A DNA stretch of 64,000 nucleotides, taken from an uncultured Cohaesibacter sp. (GTDB taxonomy: Bacteria; Pseudomonadota; Alphaproteobacteria; Rhizobiales; Cohaesibacteraceae). Position 1 is the first letter of the stretch. Each line of letters begins with the position of its first letter. A model generated the notes under the pieces. That model was not told the DNA's origin. It did not search any database and saw nothing but the letters and a program-made list of their open reading frames with translations. The stretch covers positions 3,822,775 to 3,886,774 of the forward strand of contig NZ_OY781091.1 in the NCBI RefSeq assembly GCF_963676275.1, written 5' to 3'. This document shows, piece by piece, positions 1 to 7,441 of the stretch. The position numbers and the translations under genes are program-made.

Positions 1-308
1 AACAGCATCAGCCCATAGACGACGCCGGTAAGCGCTCCCAGAACAGCCAGAATGCGGAAAATCCTGTTGGGTAGCGCCGAGATGATCGCATCAACGCCCA
101 GATGCGCACCAATCTTGACCCCGTAGGACATGCCAAACAGGATCATCCAGGCATACATCAGCACCGTGGCTTCAAGCGCAGCCTGCCAGCCGGTATTGAA
201 CACATAGCGCGCAATCACCTGACTGAAGGTCAGAAGCACCATGCCAGCCATCAAAAGCGCAATGACTGTTTCCTCAAACCGGGTGATAATATGAGAAATT
301 CGGTCCAT
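1..308 (-). CDS. dctQ: TRAP transporter small permease, DctQ type (partial)
   Basis: This is the N-terminal part of a four-helix small membrane subunit of a TRAP (Na+-coupled, binding-protein-dependent) transporter; its 3' end lies beyond the window edge. The translation from the ATG at 306-308 begins MDRISHIITRFEETVIALL. It continues with a hydrophobic helix, the family pattern QVIARYVFNT, then a second segment (MYAWMILFGMSYGVKIGAHLGVD) in which the GAHLGVD turn is typical of DctQ. It lies about 90 bases downstream of the DctP gene on the same strand, so a dctP-dctQ-(dctM) operon is expected. DctM must be outside the window. The family assignment is firm; C4-dicarboxylate specificity is inferred from the neighbouring dctBD. 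Confidence 0.85.
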   Translation of the reverse strand, partial: MDRISHIITRFEETVIALLMAGMVLLTFSQVIARYVFNTGWQAALEATVLMYAWMILFGMSYGVKIGAHLGVDAIISALPNRIFRILAVLGALTGVVYGLML

Positions 309-397
309 GAAAGCCCCTCGCCCCGCATGCGCAGGGCATAGCCTTGGCGGTGAGCGACATCAGTCGCCCACCAATCTGTTGAATATGCTTGGAAAGT

Positions 398-1393
398 CTA
401 GTTGTTGGATGCCAGTGCAGCGTCAATCAGGTCTTGCCCGATATCTTCCTGGAACTGATCCCAGACCGGTTTCATCACATCGACCCAGGCCTTGCGCTGC
501 TCGGCGCTCAACTCGCGGATCACGCCACCCGCTTCCAGAATCTTGGCGCGGTTCTGATTGTTGATCTCGGTAGACAGGGCGTTGCGCGTCTGGGTCACGT
601 CATCCAGAATGGCCTTGAGCGGCTCGCGGATCTCCGCATCGAGGCCATCCCACCATTCCACGGATGTGACCACCAGATAGTCCAGAACCTGATGGTTGGT
701 CTCGGTGATACCATCCTGAACCTCGAAGAATTTCTTGGTATAGATATTCGACCAGCTATTCTCCTGCCCGTCGACAACCCCGGTCTGCAGCGCACCATAG
801 ACTTCGGCGAAGGCGAGCTTCTGCGGATTGGCTTTCAGTGCCTCAATCATCGCCACAGCAACCTCGGATGTCTGCACGCGGAACTTCAGACCCGCCGCAT
901 CTTCCGGCTTGACCAAAGGCTTGTTGGCCGAAAAATGCTTGATGCCATTATGCCAGTAACCCAGTCCCTGAAGGCCTTTGCGCTGCATGGAATCGAGCAG
1001 TTCCTGCCCTTTCTCCGAGGTCTGGAAGCGATCCACTGCATCAATATCATCAAACAGGAACGGCAGGTCGAACAGGCGGAATTTCTTGGTGAAGCGCTCG
1101 AACTTGGCCAGCGATGGCGCCGCCATCTGGACATCGCCGAGCAGCAGCGCTTCAAGCACCTTGTCATCATTGAAGAGCTGCGAATTGGGGAAGACCTCCA
1201 TGCAGGCCTTGCCATTCATCTCTTCATTGACGCGCTCGGCCAGCAGGCTCGCCGCTTCTCCCTTCGGATGGCCGGTGGCTGCGGTCACGTGACTGAACTT
1301 GATCACCACCTCGCCTTCATCGCAATTTGCATAAGCAGGAGCGGCAGCAAAGGTCAGCGTTGCAGCAGCGGCAGCCAGAAGCATTTTCTTCAT
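398..1393 (-). CDS. dctP: TRAP transporter substrate-binding protein, DctP type
   Basis: A periplasmic solute-binding protein of 331 residues, the usual length for DctP. It has a signal peptide (MKKMLLAAAAATLTFAAAPAYA) cut before the mature N-terminus. Family hallmarks are visible: the early FSHVTAATGHPKG strand-helix, LKFRVQTSEV around residues 165-175 with the arginine that normally salt-bridges the substrate carboxylate, and VVDGQENSWSNIYTKKF. It is the first gene of a minus-strand operon continuing into dctQ. A sigma-54 promoter sits about 65 bases upstream of its start codon and the dctBD regulatory genes lie upstream. Together these point to a C4-dicarboxylate such as succinate, malate or fumarate, but the ligand is an inference. 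Confidence 0.9.
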   Translation of the reverse strand: MKKMLLAAAAATLTFAAAPAYANCDEGEVVIKFSHVTAATGHPKGEAASLLAERVNEEMNGKACMEVFPNSQLFNDDKVLEALLLGDVQMAAPSLAKFERFTKKFRLFDLPFLFDDIDAVDRFQTSEKGQELLDSMQRKGLQGLGYWHNGIKHFSANKPLVKPEDAAGLKFRVQTSEVAVAMIEALKANPQKLAFAEVYGALQTGVVDGQENSWSNIYTKKFFEVQDGITETNHQVLDYLVVTSVEWWDGLDAEIREPLKAILDDVTQTRNALSTEINNQNRAKILEAGGVIRELSAEQRKAWVDVMKPVWDQFQEDIGQDLIDAALASNN

Positions 1394-1458
1394 CTAAAAT
1401 TTCCTCCCAGAGAATGGTTGACCCGGGTCCTCCCCCGAGTTCGACATGCTCCACTGGA

Positions 1459-1473
1459 GCAAGGGCCGTGCCA
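1459..1473 (-). promoter_or_regulatory. Sigma-54 (RpoN) promoter of dctP
   Basis: Read on the minus strand this is TGGCACGGCCCTTGC followed by T. It is an exact match to the -24/-12 consensus TGGCAC-N5-TTGCW, with correct GG...GC spacing. It lies about 65 bases before the dctP start codon and directly downstream of the gene for a DctD-type sigma-54 activator, so the regulatory logic is self-consistent. Confidence 0.88.
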
Positions 1474-1577
1474 ACAAGTAAAGAAAAGATTAAAGAAAAG
1501 GATTCATCAAGCAAGATCAGATGGTTATGAAATCATCCCCACATCACCTAGCTCGATCAAAAAAAGATCGGCGGGGC

Positions 1578-1615
1578 GATTTCCACCCACCGGACCGAGC
1601 CCATGGGTGGAAATC
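1578..1615. promoter_or_regulatory. Candidate DctD upstream activating site
   Basis: A perfect 12-base inverted repeat, GATTTCCACCCA (1578-1589) and TGGGTGGAAATC (1604-1615), is separated by 14 bases. It lies about 105-155 bases upstream of the sigma-54 promoter, the usual position for an NtrC-family enhancer, and just past the 3' end of dctD. A terminator role for dctBD is less likely because no T-tract follows on the minus strand. Confidence 0.65.
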
Positions 1616-1631
1616 CACCCATCCGGCACCA

Positions 1632-2963
1632 TCACTCGATGTCATATTTCTTCATTTTCTCGTAAAGCGTCTTGCGACCAACCCCCAGAGCGTCGGCAGT
1701 TTCGGTGCGGCTGCCATTATTGGCAGCCAGTGCCTCGACGATCAGCCGCCTTTCATAGGCCCCGACGCGATCGGCAAGGCTGCGACTTGCATCTCCCTTC
1801 GCCTCTTCGTGCCGGTCATTGAGGCCGAGCGACAGGCCAAGAACAAAGCGATCGGCCGCATTGCGCAATTCCCTGACATTGCCCGGCCAGTCATACTGCA
1901 TGAGGCGATCCATCAATGCGCTGGTCAGCTCGGGAATATCCTTGCGATAGCGGGAGCGGGCCCCACGCGCCAGAAAATTGAACAGATCGGGAATGTCCGC
2001 CTTGCGTTCTCGCAAGGGAGGAATCTCCAGCGTGACCACATTCAGCCGATAGTAAAGATCTGACCGGAAGCGCCCCTCCCGCCCCGCCTGTTCCAGATCC
2101 GTTTTCGTTGCGGCAATGAAGCGGATGTCGAGCGGAATCTGCTTGTTGGTTCCCAATGGTTCCACCAGCCTTTCCTCGATCACGCGCAAAAGCTTGACCT
2201 GAAGATCAAGCGGCATTGTCTCGATTTCATCGAGAAAGACCGTGCCGCCATTGGCATGTTCCAGCTTACCGATGCGCTTGGCTGACGCTCCGGTAAAGGC
2301 CCCCTGAATATGGCCGAACAACTCCGACTCGATGATTTCGGCAGGCAGCCCGCCGCAATTGAGCGCCACAAAGGGCTTGTCCGCCCGCCGACCTTCTTCA
2401 TGCAGAGCCCGCGCCACCATTTCCTTGCCCGCGCCTGTCTCCCCCTTGATCAGGATATCGGCATTGGTATCGGCCAGAGCCAGAATTTCGGCCCGCAGCC
2501 GCTGCATGGCGGGAGACTGCCCAACCAGCCGCCCTTCCAGCGCGCTTTCCTCGGCCAGTTCCTGCCGCAAGGCACGATTCTCAAGCACCAGCCGCCTTTT
2601 CTCCAGTGCCCTTGATGCGATGCTCACCAATTGCGAAACCGGAAAAGGCTTTTCAATGAAATCATAGGCACCGCGCCGCATCGCCTCGACCGCCAGCGGC
2701 ACATCGCCATGGCCCGTGATCAGGATCACCGGCAGCGCATCATCCAGTTCCTGCACCTGACGCATCAGCGACATGCCATCATCTGCCCCCAAACGGACAT
2801 CCGAAATCAGGATGCCTTCGAAATGGCGCGAGATGAATTCGCGTACATCGGAAGCATTATCGAAGGGGATCACCTCATGGCCGGCCAGTTCCAGCCCCTG
2901 TGCCAGAGCGAAGCGGACATCTTCCTCATCCTCGGCCAACAATATTCTGGTTTGTGTGGTCAT
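1632..2963 (-). CDS. dctD: C4-dicarboxylate response regulator, NtrC family
   Basis: A 443-residue transcription activator with three domains. The receiver domain (about 1-120) has acidic pocket residues E11-D12, a phospho-acceptor aspartate in ISDVRLG (D55) and the conserved lysine in EKPF. The central AAA+ domain has Walker A GETGAGKE, an intact GAFTGA loop that contacts sigma-54, and Walker B GTVFLDEIE. The C-terminal Fis-type helix-turn-helix ends NNGSRTETADALGVGRKTLYEKMKKYDIE. Its start overlaps the end of the sensor kinase gene by four bases (ATGA), showing translational coupling. It should activate the sigma-54 promoter in front of dctP. Length and domain order match DctD. Confidence 0.93.
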   Translation of the reverse strand: MTTQTRILLAEDEEDVRFALAQGLELAGHEVIPFDNASDVREFISRHFEGILISDVRLGADDGMSLMRQVQELDDALPVILITGHGDVPLAVEAMRRGAYDFIEKPFPVSQLVSIASRALEKRRLVLENRALRQELAEESALEGRLVGQSPAMQRLRAEILALADTNADILIKGETGAGKEMVARALHEEGRRADKPFVALNCGGLPAEIIESELFGHIQGAFTGASAKRIGKLEHANGGTVFLDEIETMPLDLQVKLLRVIEERLVEPLGTNKQIPLDIRFIAATKTDLEQAGREGRFRSDLYYRLNVVTLEIPPLRERKADIPDLFNFLARGARSRYRKDIPELTSALMDRLMQYDWPGNVRELRNAADRFVLGLSLGLNDRHEEAKGDASRSLADRVGAYERRLIVEALAANNGSRTETADALGVGRKTLYEKMKKYDIE

Positions 2964-4801
2964 ATCGGCTTCACTTCTTCGCTGCTATGGGCTCCGATCT
3001 CCATGCCCTGAGCGGCCAGCGGCAGGGAGATTTCAAAAGTCGTCGCCATGCCGTCTCCAGCCGGTTCGGCAAGACGCAAATGACCGCCAAATCCCTTGAT
3101 CAGATTATAGGCGATGGGCAATCCCAGCCCCAGCCCGACCCCGCGTGCCTTGCTGGTAACGAAGGGTTCAAAGATGCTCTGTTCGATGGCGCGATCAATC
3201 CCCGGCCCATTGTCCCGCACCTCAATGACCGCCTCCTGTTCCCCGCTCCAATAGCAAAGCTCGATGGCAAAGCCCTGCATATGGCGCGTTGACTGGCCAT
3301 CCTTGTCCGCCTGCGCTCTCTGCTCCTCGAATGCGTCCAGCGCATTGGCAATCAGATTCACCAGCACCTGTTCCAGTCGCGTGTGGCCGGCCATGACGCG
3401 CACCTCGCCATCCGGTTTGACTAGCCTGAGCGCAACACCGCATTTGCGGGCGCGCGGCGTCATGATCATGACGGATTCCTCCACCACAGCATTGACCGAC
3501 ACGGCGCAGATATCGACCCCCGGCCGCCTCGCAAAAGACTTCAGGCTCTTGGAGAGCTTCGACAATTTCTCAACCTGAGACACAATCCGGGTCAGATTTT
3601 CCTGCCCCTTGCTCTCCTGTCCCGATTGAAACAGCAGGCTGGCATTTTCCGAGAAAGAGCGAATGGCCATCAGCGGCTGATTATATTCATGACTGAGCAC
3701 CGTCGACATCTGGCCGATAGCGGCCAGCTTTGCCGAATGGATCAGTCCTGCCTGTGTTTTCTCAAGCTCACGGGTGCGGATCTGGATGCGGCGTTCAAGC
3801 CAAAGGGCGTTCGCCATATCCTTGCGCCGCTGGCGCAGGGCCTGAATTTGCCTGCTGAAGAAGATCCATAACGCCCCCAATACCAGCACGGAAATGGAAC
3901 AAGAAAACAACAAGGCAAGCAGGGCGGCATAAATGGAACGGGTTAGTGGCTCCATCGCATAGAAGGTCCAGCCGAGCACATAATCCCTTTTCTCTGCCGC
4001 AACATATTTGAGCCCCGCCTGCCGAAAGCGATCCGTGAAGGTGGGATGGACAAGCATTGGCCCGAAAATGCTGTGCTCGATGACAAGCCCCTTCTGGCCG
4101 CCCGCCTCGCCATGTCGAAACAGCCTCTGCTTCAACCAACCGGCCCGATTGCTCAATATGACGATATCATCCTGCACCGCAATGATCGGCTGAGGTGCCA
4201 ACGCCCACAATTGTTGCGAAGCGCTCAGATCCACAATGATGGAAACCACGCCCGCCACCTTCGCGTTGATTCTGGCAGCCGATGAAAAAATGAAAAACCG
4301 GTTCTGGCCATCATCGAGAAAATGGCGCCCGAGCTGCCCCTGCAATGCCTGCGCAATATCGGGCCTTGCAAGCGCCCCCTCCTTGGCTTCGGGGGCCGTT
4401 TGCGGCCTGTTGCCGAGCGTTGAAAGTCGGCCACCATCAAGGAAAGTCAACTGAATCTCAGCCGCATCACTCATGCCCGAAATCCGGACCATTTGGGAAA
4501 GCGCCGCTTCCAGATCTTCTTCATCCATGGCGCTGGAGAAAGCCGCCAGAATATCCGGTCTTCTGGCCAGAAGCGGCGCCAGCAGGCGATATTTGTCCAG
4601 CGCGCTGGCAAAGCTCTCCGCCTGCAAGGCAAGCCGCGCAGCAGCGATTTTCCGACCCGAATGCAATGCACTCCGATAGGTGAGGATCGTTGCTGCAATG
4701 ACAACAAAGAGGAGAAACAGGGCAAAAAGGGTCAGAATATACCGGTTTCTGCGTTGCAGCCCGGCCGGACGCTTGAAATCCTGTTGGGGTCTCGGGGGCA
4801 T
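2960..4801 (-). CDS. dctB: C4-dicarboxylate sensor histidine kinase
   Basis: A 613-residue membrane sensor kinase. The first transmembrane helix is at about 22-44 (ILTLFALFLLFVVIAATIL). It is followed by a periplasmic sensor region of about 240 residues consistent with a double Cache/PAS fold, then a second helix around 286-312. The dimerisation/phosphotransfer segment has the H-box SHEYNQPLMAIRSFSENA. The catalytic ATPase domain shows the N-box NLIANALDAFEE, G1 RDNGPGID and G2 GVGLGLGLPIAYNLIKGFGG. The layout and size match DctB. It is co-transcribed with dctD, with a four-base overlap. The signal sensed is presumably a C4-dicarboxylate outside the cell. Confidence 0.92.
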   Translation of the reverse strand: MPPRPQQDFKRPAGLQRRNRYILTLFALFLLFVVIAATILTYRSALHSGRKIAAARLALQAESFASALDKYRLLAPLLARRPDILAAFSSAMDEEDLEAALSQMVRISGMSDAAEIQLTFLDGGRLSTLGNRPQTAPEAKEGALARPDIAQALQGQLGRHFLDDGQNRFFIFSSAARINAKVAGVVSIIVDLSASQQLWALAPQPIIAVQDDIVILSNRAGWLKQRLFRHGEAGGQKGLVIEHSIFGPMLVHPTFTDRFRQAGLKYVAAEKRDYVLGWTFYAMEPLTRSIYAALLALLFSCSISVLVLGALWIFFSRQIQALRQRRKDMANALWLERRIQIRTRELEKTQAGLIHSAKLAAIGQMSTVLSHEYNQPLMAIRSFSENASLLFQSGQESKGQENLTRIVSQVEKLSKLSKSLKSFARRPGVDICAVSVNAVVEESVMIMTPRARKCGVALRLVKPDGEVRVMAGHTRLEQVLVNLIANALDAFEEQRAQADKDGQSTRHMQGFAIELCYWSGEQEAVIEVRDNGPGIDRAIEQSIFEPFVTSKARGVGLGLGLPIAYNLIKGFGGHLRLAEPAGDGMATTFEISLPLAAQGMEIGAHSSEEVKPI

Positions 4802-4984
4802 GGTCCTCGCAGCAGCTTTGTGAAAATTTCAAACTGCGCCCAGTCTCCCCCATAGACCGGCTGTGAGCAATATAGCCTCTAGTTTGAACGCTTCCAGACT
4901 GGATGCAGCATTGGCGACCAGCAAAGAATATTGAGCCTTGTGGCCTCAATCCGTCCATGCCCTCCCCATGCCATTTCTGCCCGA

Positions 4985-5539
4985 CTAGATATAGTCGCTG
5001 AACAGCTCTTGCGAAGCATTGGAAATGACGACGTGATTGACCAGAATGCCTGCGTCCCTGATTTCCTCGATGCCTGCCTTGATGGCAGCATTGGCCGCGC
5101 CGACATCGCCCGAGAGCAGCAAAAAGCCCTTGCCACCGACGGCCATGGCGATATGAACCCTGAGCAGAGAAACATTGGCCGCCTTGGCCGCAGCATCTCC
5201 GGCGCGCACGATGCTAGAGGAGGAAAAGGTCTCGATAATGCCAAGCGCCTTGCCTTTGGCAGCAGGTGTCTCGACGCTTCCGGTAAGGGCCGGAAACAGC
5301 TGGGGATCGACATTGGGCAGAAAGATCTGGTCCACCAGAAAGCCTGCCGCCAGCCCCTCCCCTGCCTTGAGCGCCGTTTGAACGGCAGAGACATTCCCAC
5401 CGATAACGACGATGAACTTCCCCGGGCAGATGGTTCTGGCAACCAGCAGCTTGACATCGGCCGCCTTGAGCATGCCGTCCTCGGCCTTGTATCCTGCCGC
5501 AATGCTGGAAAGTTCCAATATTCCGATGGCTAATGGCAT
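4985..5539 (-). CDS. pduT: Microcompartment shell protein, PduT-type double BMC domain
   Basis: A 184-residue protein of two tandem BMC domains: MPLAIGILELSSIAAGYKAE at the N-terminus and GKALGIIETFSSSSIVRAGD from about residue 94. Such proteins form pseudohexameric trimers in the protein shell of bacterial microcompartments. The length equals that recalled for Salmonella PduT, and the motif TICPGK places a cysteine at position 38. In PduT the cysteine there, one per subunit, coordinates a [4Fe-4S] cluster in the central pore. It is downstream of a pduS homologue on the same strand, and PduS and PduT are known partners in electron transfer across the shell. No hexameric (BMC-H) or pentameric (BMC-P) shell gene or diol dehydratase gene is in the window. 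Confidence 0.92.
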   Translation of the reverse strand: MPLAIGILELSSIAAGYKAEDGMLKAADVKLLVARTICPGKFIVVIGGNVSAVQTALKAGEGLAAGFLVDQIFLPNVDPQLFPALTGSVETPAAKGKALGIIETFSSSSIVRAGDAAAKAANVSLLRVHIAMAVGGKGFLLLSGDVGAANAAIKAGIEEIRDAGILVNHVVISNASQELFSDYI

Positions 5540-5563
5540 TATGATTATCCTTGCACTTCGTCC

Positions 5564-5602
5564 CAGTCTCTTGATTCAGTCTCTTGGTTCAGTCTCTTGT
5601 TT
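5564..5602. repeat. 13-base tandem repeat, three copies
   Basis: The copies CAGTCTCTTGATT (5564-5576), CAGTCTCTTGGTT (5577-5589) and CAGTCTCTTGTTT (5590-5602) are perfectly in register and differ only in one base near the end. They fill most of the spacer between the pduS stop and the pduT ribosome-binding region. I see no hairpin in them; they look like slippage-derived or spacing repeats. Confidence 0.9.
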
Positions 5603-5630
5603 CGGCCTAGCGATGCTGCTCTCTCAACGC

Positions 5631-6986
5631 TCAGGCAAAGGGCGCGATGACAATTTCACGCTCGCTGACCGCCGTTACCCGACCATTGACCGGAGAATGG
5701 ATCTCCGCGCCCAACTTGTCGCCCACCGAGGCGATCTTCTGATATTGCGCGACCTCATCCCCGACAGAAACCACAGGTGCTGCTGGCGCGCCAATATGCT
5801 GGCTGGTGCGAATGGTCAGATGGTCCGGATGCAGCTGCGCCCCTTGCAGCTCGCCCTTGTTCTGAAAATGATCAAGAGCCAGTCGCGCCATGATCTTTTT
5901 GACCGGCGTGCGGCGATAATCGATCATCGGATGCGCCTGATCGTGGATCGGCTCCCCAAAGCTGGCCTTGGCAGCCATCGCCTGCTTTTTGGCCGCGACA
6001 CTGACCTGGGTCGGATAGAGCCCTTCGGGGCAGGAAATCAGACTACAGAGATTGCATTCCGCGCAAGCCATGGTGTGGGCCTGCGGCGCAAGTGATGTCC
6101 CGCACGCCTCTTCAATGGATGAAAACATCAGCGAACGCATGGCCTTGTGCGGCTCGATCGGATGCCCCAGCAGATGGCGGGGGCAAAGCTCGGTGCAAAG
6201 GGAGCATTGATCACAGGCCGACTTGCCGATCCGCATCACCTTCTTGTCATCTCCGGCAGTCTCGAACCGCCGGATCAGAGGGTGATCCTTGGCAAAGACA
6301 AGCAATCCGCCGGTCGTCTTGGTCACCGGTTCATCAAGGCTCGTCGCCAGCTTGCCCATCATGGGGCCGCCAACGATCACGGAGAATTCCTCCTCCATGT
6401 GAGCCAGATCGGCACTCTTGAGATTGGGCCCGGCCAGAGCAATCACGTCCCTGAAGCTGCTTCCAATTGGCACCTCCACCGAAATGGGCTGCCGGACATC
6501 GCCCCCAACGGTGATAAATTTGGTCACAAGCGGCAAGCCGAGACCGATATTATAGATGGTCTCCACATTATTGACCACGACCCCTTGGGTGATGGGCAAG
6601 GCCCGCGGCGCGACGATGCGGCCGGTGGTCTCGTAAATGAGGGTGATTTCATCGCCAACAGGATAGAAATCGCGCAAGCCCATGATCTCGATGCGATCGG
6701 GTGCCGGATTGCTCTCTTCCAGATGCGCCACAAGATCTGCATATTTCGCCTTGAGGCCAATGATGCAGCGTCTGGATCGGGTCATCTCAAGGCAGGTCAG
6801 CAGCCCTTTGAAAAAGACCTCGCTGCGGAGCCGCAGCAATTCCTTGTCCTTGTGCAGCAGCGGCTCACACTCGGCTGCATTGACAATGAAAATGTCAGCC
6901 TCGCTGCCCAGTTTCACATAGGTGGGAAACCCGGCTCCGCCTGCGCCGACGATACCGAACTCCTTGATCTGTTCCGTTGTAACCAT
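5631..6986 (-). CDS. pduS: PduS-type cobalamin/quinone reductase (RnfC-like, SLBB and two 4Fe-4S motifs)
   Basis: A 451-residue flavo-iron-sulfur protein, the same length I recall for Salmonella PduS, and recognisably alike along its length. In order it shows: a nucleotide-binding start GIVGAGGAGFPTYVKL; NAAECEPLLHKD, as in RnfC/NuoF-like proteins; GGPMMG and KTTGGLLV of the SLBB region; ferredoxin motifs CDQCSLCTELCPRHL and CAECNLCSLISCP; and a C-terminal biotinyl-like hybrid motif GDKLGAEIHSPVNGRV. PduS reduces cob(III)alamin or passes electrons to or across the shell via PduT. I chose the ATG at 6984-6986 because GAGGAAGCCC precedes it; an upstream ATG would add nine residues. Being first in the pduS-pduT unit, it is probably transcribed from the spacer at 6987-7441. 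Confidence 0.92.
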   Translation of the reverse strand: MVTTEQIKEFGIVGAGGAGFPTYVKLGSEADIFIVNAAECEPLLHKDKELLRLRSEVFFKGLLTCLEMTRSRRCIIGLKAKYADLVAHLEESNPAPDRIEIMGLRDFYPVGDEITLIYETTGRIVAPRALPITQGVVVNNVETIYNIGLGLPLVTKFITVGGDVRQPISVEVPIGSSFRDVIALAGPNLKSADLAHMEEEFSVIVGGPMMGKLATSLDEPVTKTTGGLLVFAKDHPLIRRFETAGDDKKVMRIGKSACDQCSLCTELCPRHLLGHPIEPHKAMRSLMFSSIEEACGTSLAPQAHTMACAECNLCSLISCPEGLYPTQVSVAAKKQAMAAKASFGEPIHDQAHPMIDYRRTPVKKIMARLALDHFQNKGELQGAQLHPDHLTIRTSQHIGAPAAPVVSVGDEVAQYQKIASVGDKLGAEIHSPVNGRVTAVSEREIVIAPFA

Positions 6987-7441
6987 GGGCTTCCTCATCC
7001 ATTTCCGCTCCACTGCGCACTAAGCGCGCGGGCCTCCCCAACCCGGATCATTCCGCTGTCCTGAAGAAAAAGAATGGATGGTATGGGTCATTCAGAAAAC
7101 AGGAGAATTCCTCAACGCCACCCAATCCGAATATCAGGATTCAGGCCATTGCATGAAGAGGCTTGTCGCCCGTTTGGAGACAAGAGACTCCCGGCAAGGA
7201 AATGAACGGCTCCGGTAAGAGAAGCAGAAAAAGTCTGGCTCCCTTCCGGAAGGCCTGAGCTGAACAACCAGATTATGGAAATATATTTTTGCAATTAAAT
7301 TATTGATTTTATACAGGTTACGTCAACGCGAAGAATTTGCCATTGAGTAGTAAAATATTGCCCTTGATCAGCGCCTGGTGCCACATTGGGCCAAGCACTG
7401 GCAGAAAGTTCCCCCATCACTGCGAGCGAAAAACAAGCCCC
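6987..7441. other. Intergenic spacer upstream of pduS
   Basis: No coding sequence is convincing here. It should hold the pduS promoter and the 3' end of the GGDEF gene. I see a 12-base palindrome CCTTCCGGAAGG (7242-7253) and an AT-rich patch around 7277-7315. I searched for a sigma-54 signature on the minus strand and found none. Confidence 0.6.

Noticed and set aside
1578-1615. Reading the inverted repeat as an intrinsic terminator of dctBD
   Set aside because: The 14-base loop and absence of a T-tract on the minus strand argue against it; position relative to the sigma-54 promoter fits an enhancer.
389-1822. Long plus-strand open frame of 477 codons opposite dctP
   Set aside because: It is the antisense shadow of dctP and part of dctD; the minus-strand frame has a signal peptide and TRAP signatures, and the plus-strand translation has no family pattern.
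6987-7441. Sigma-54 promoter for pduS
   Set aside because: I scanned the minus strand for TGGCAC-N5-TTGC and allowed variants; no site with correct spacing was found.
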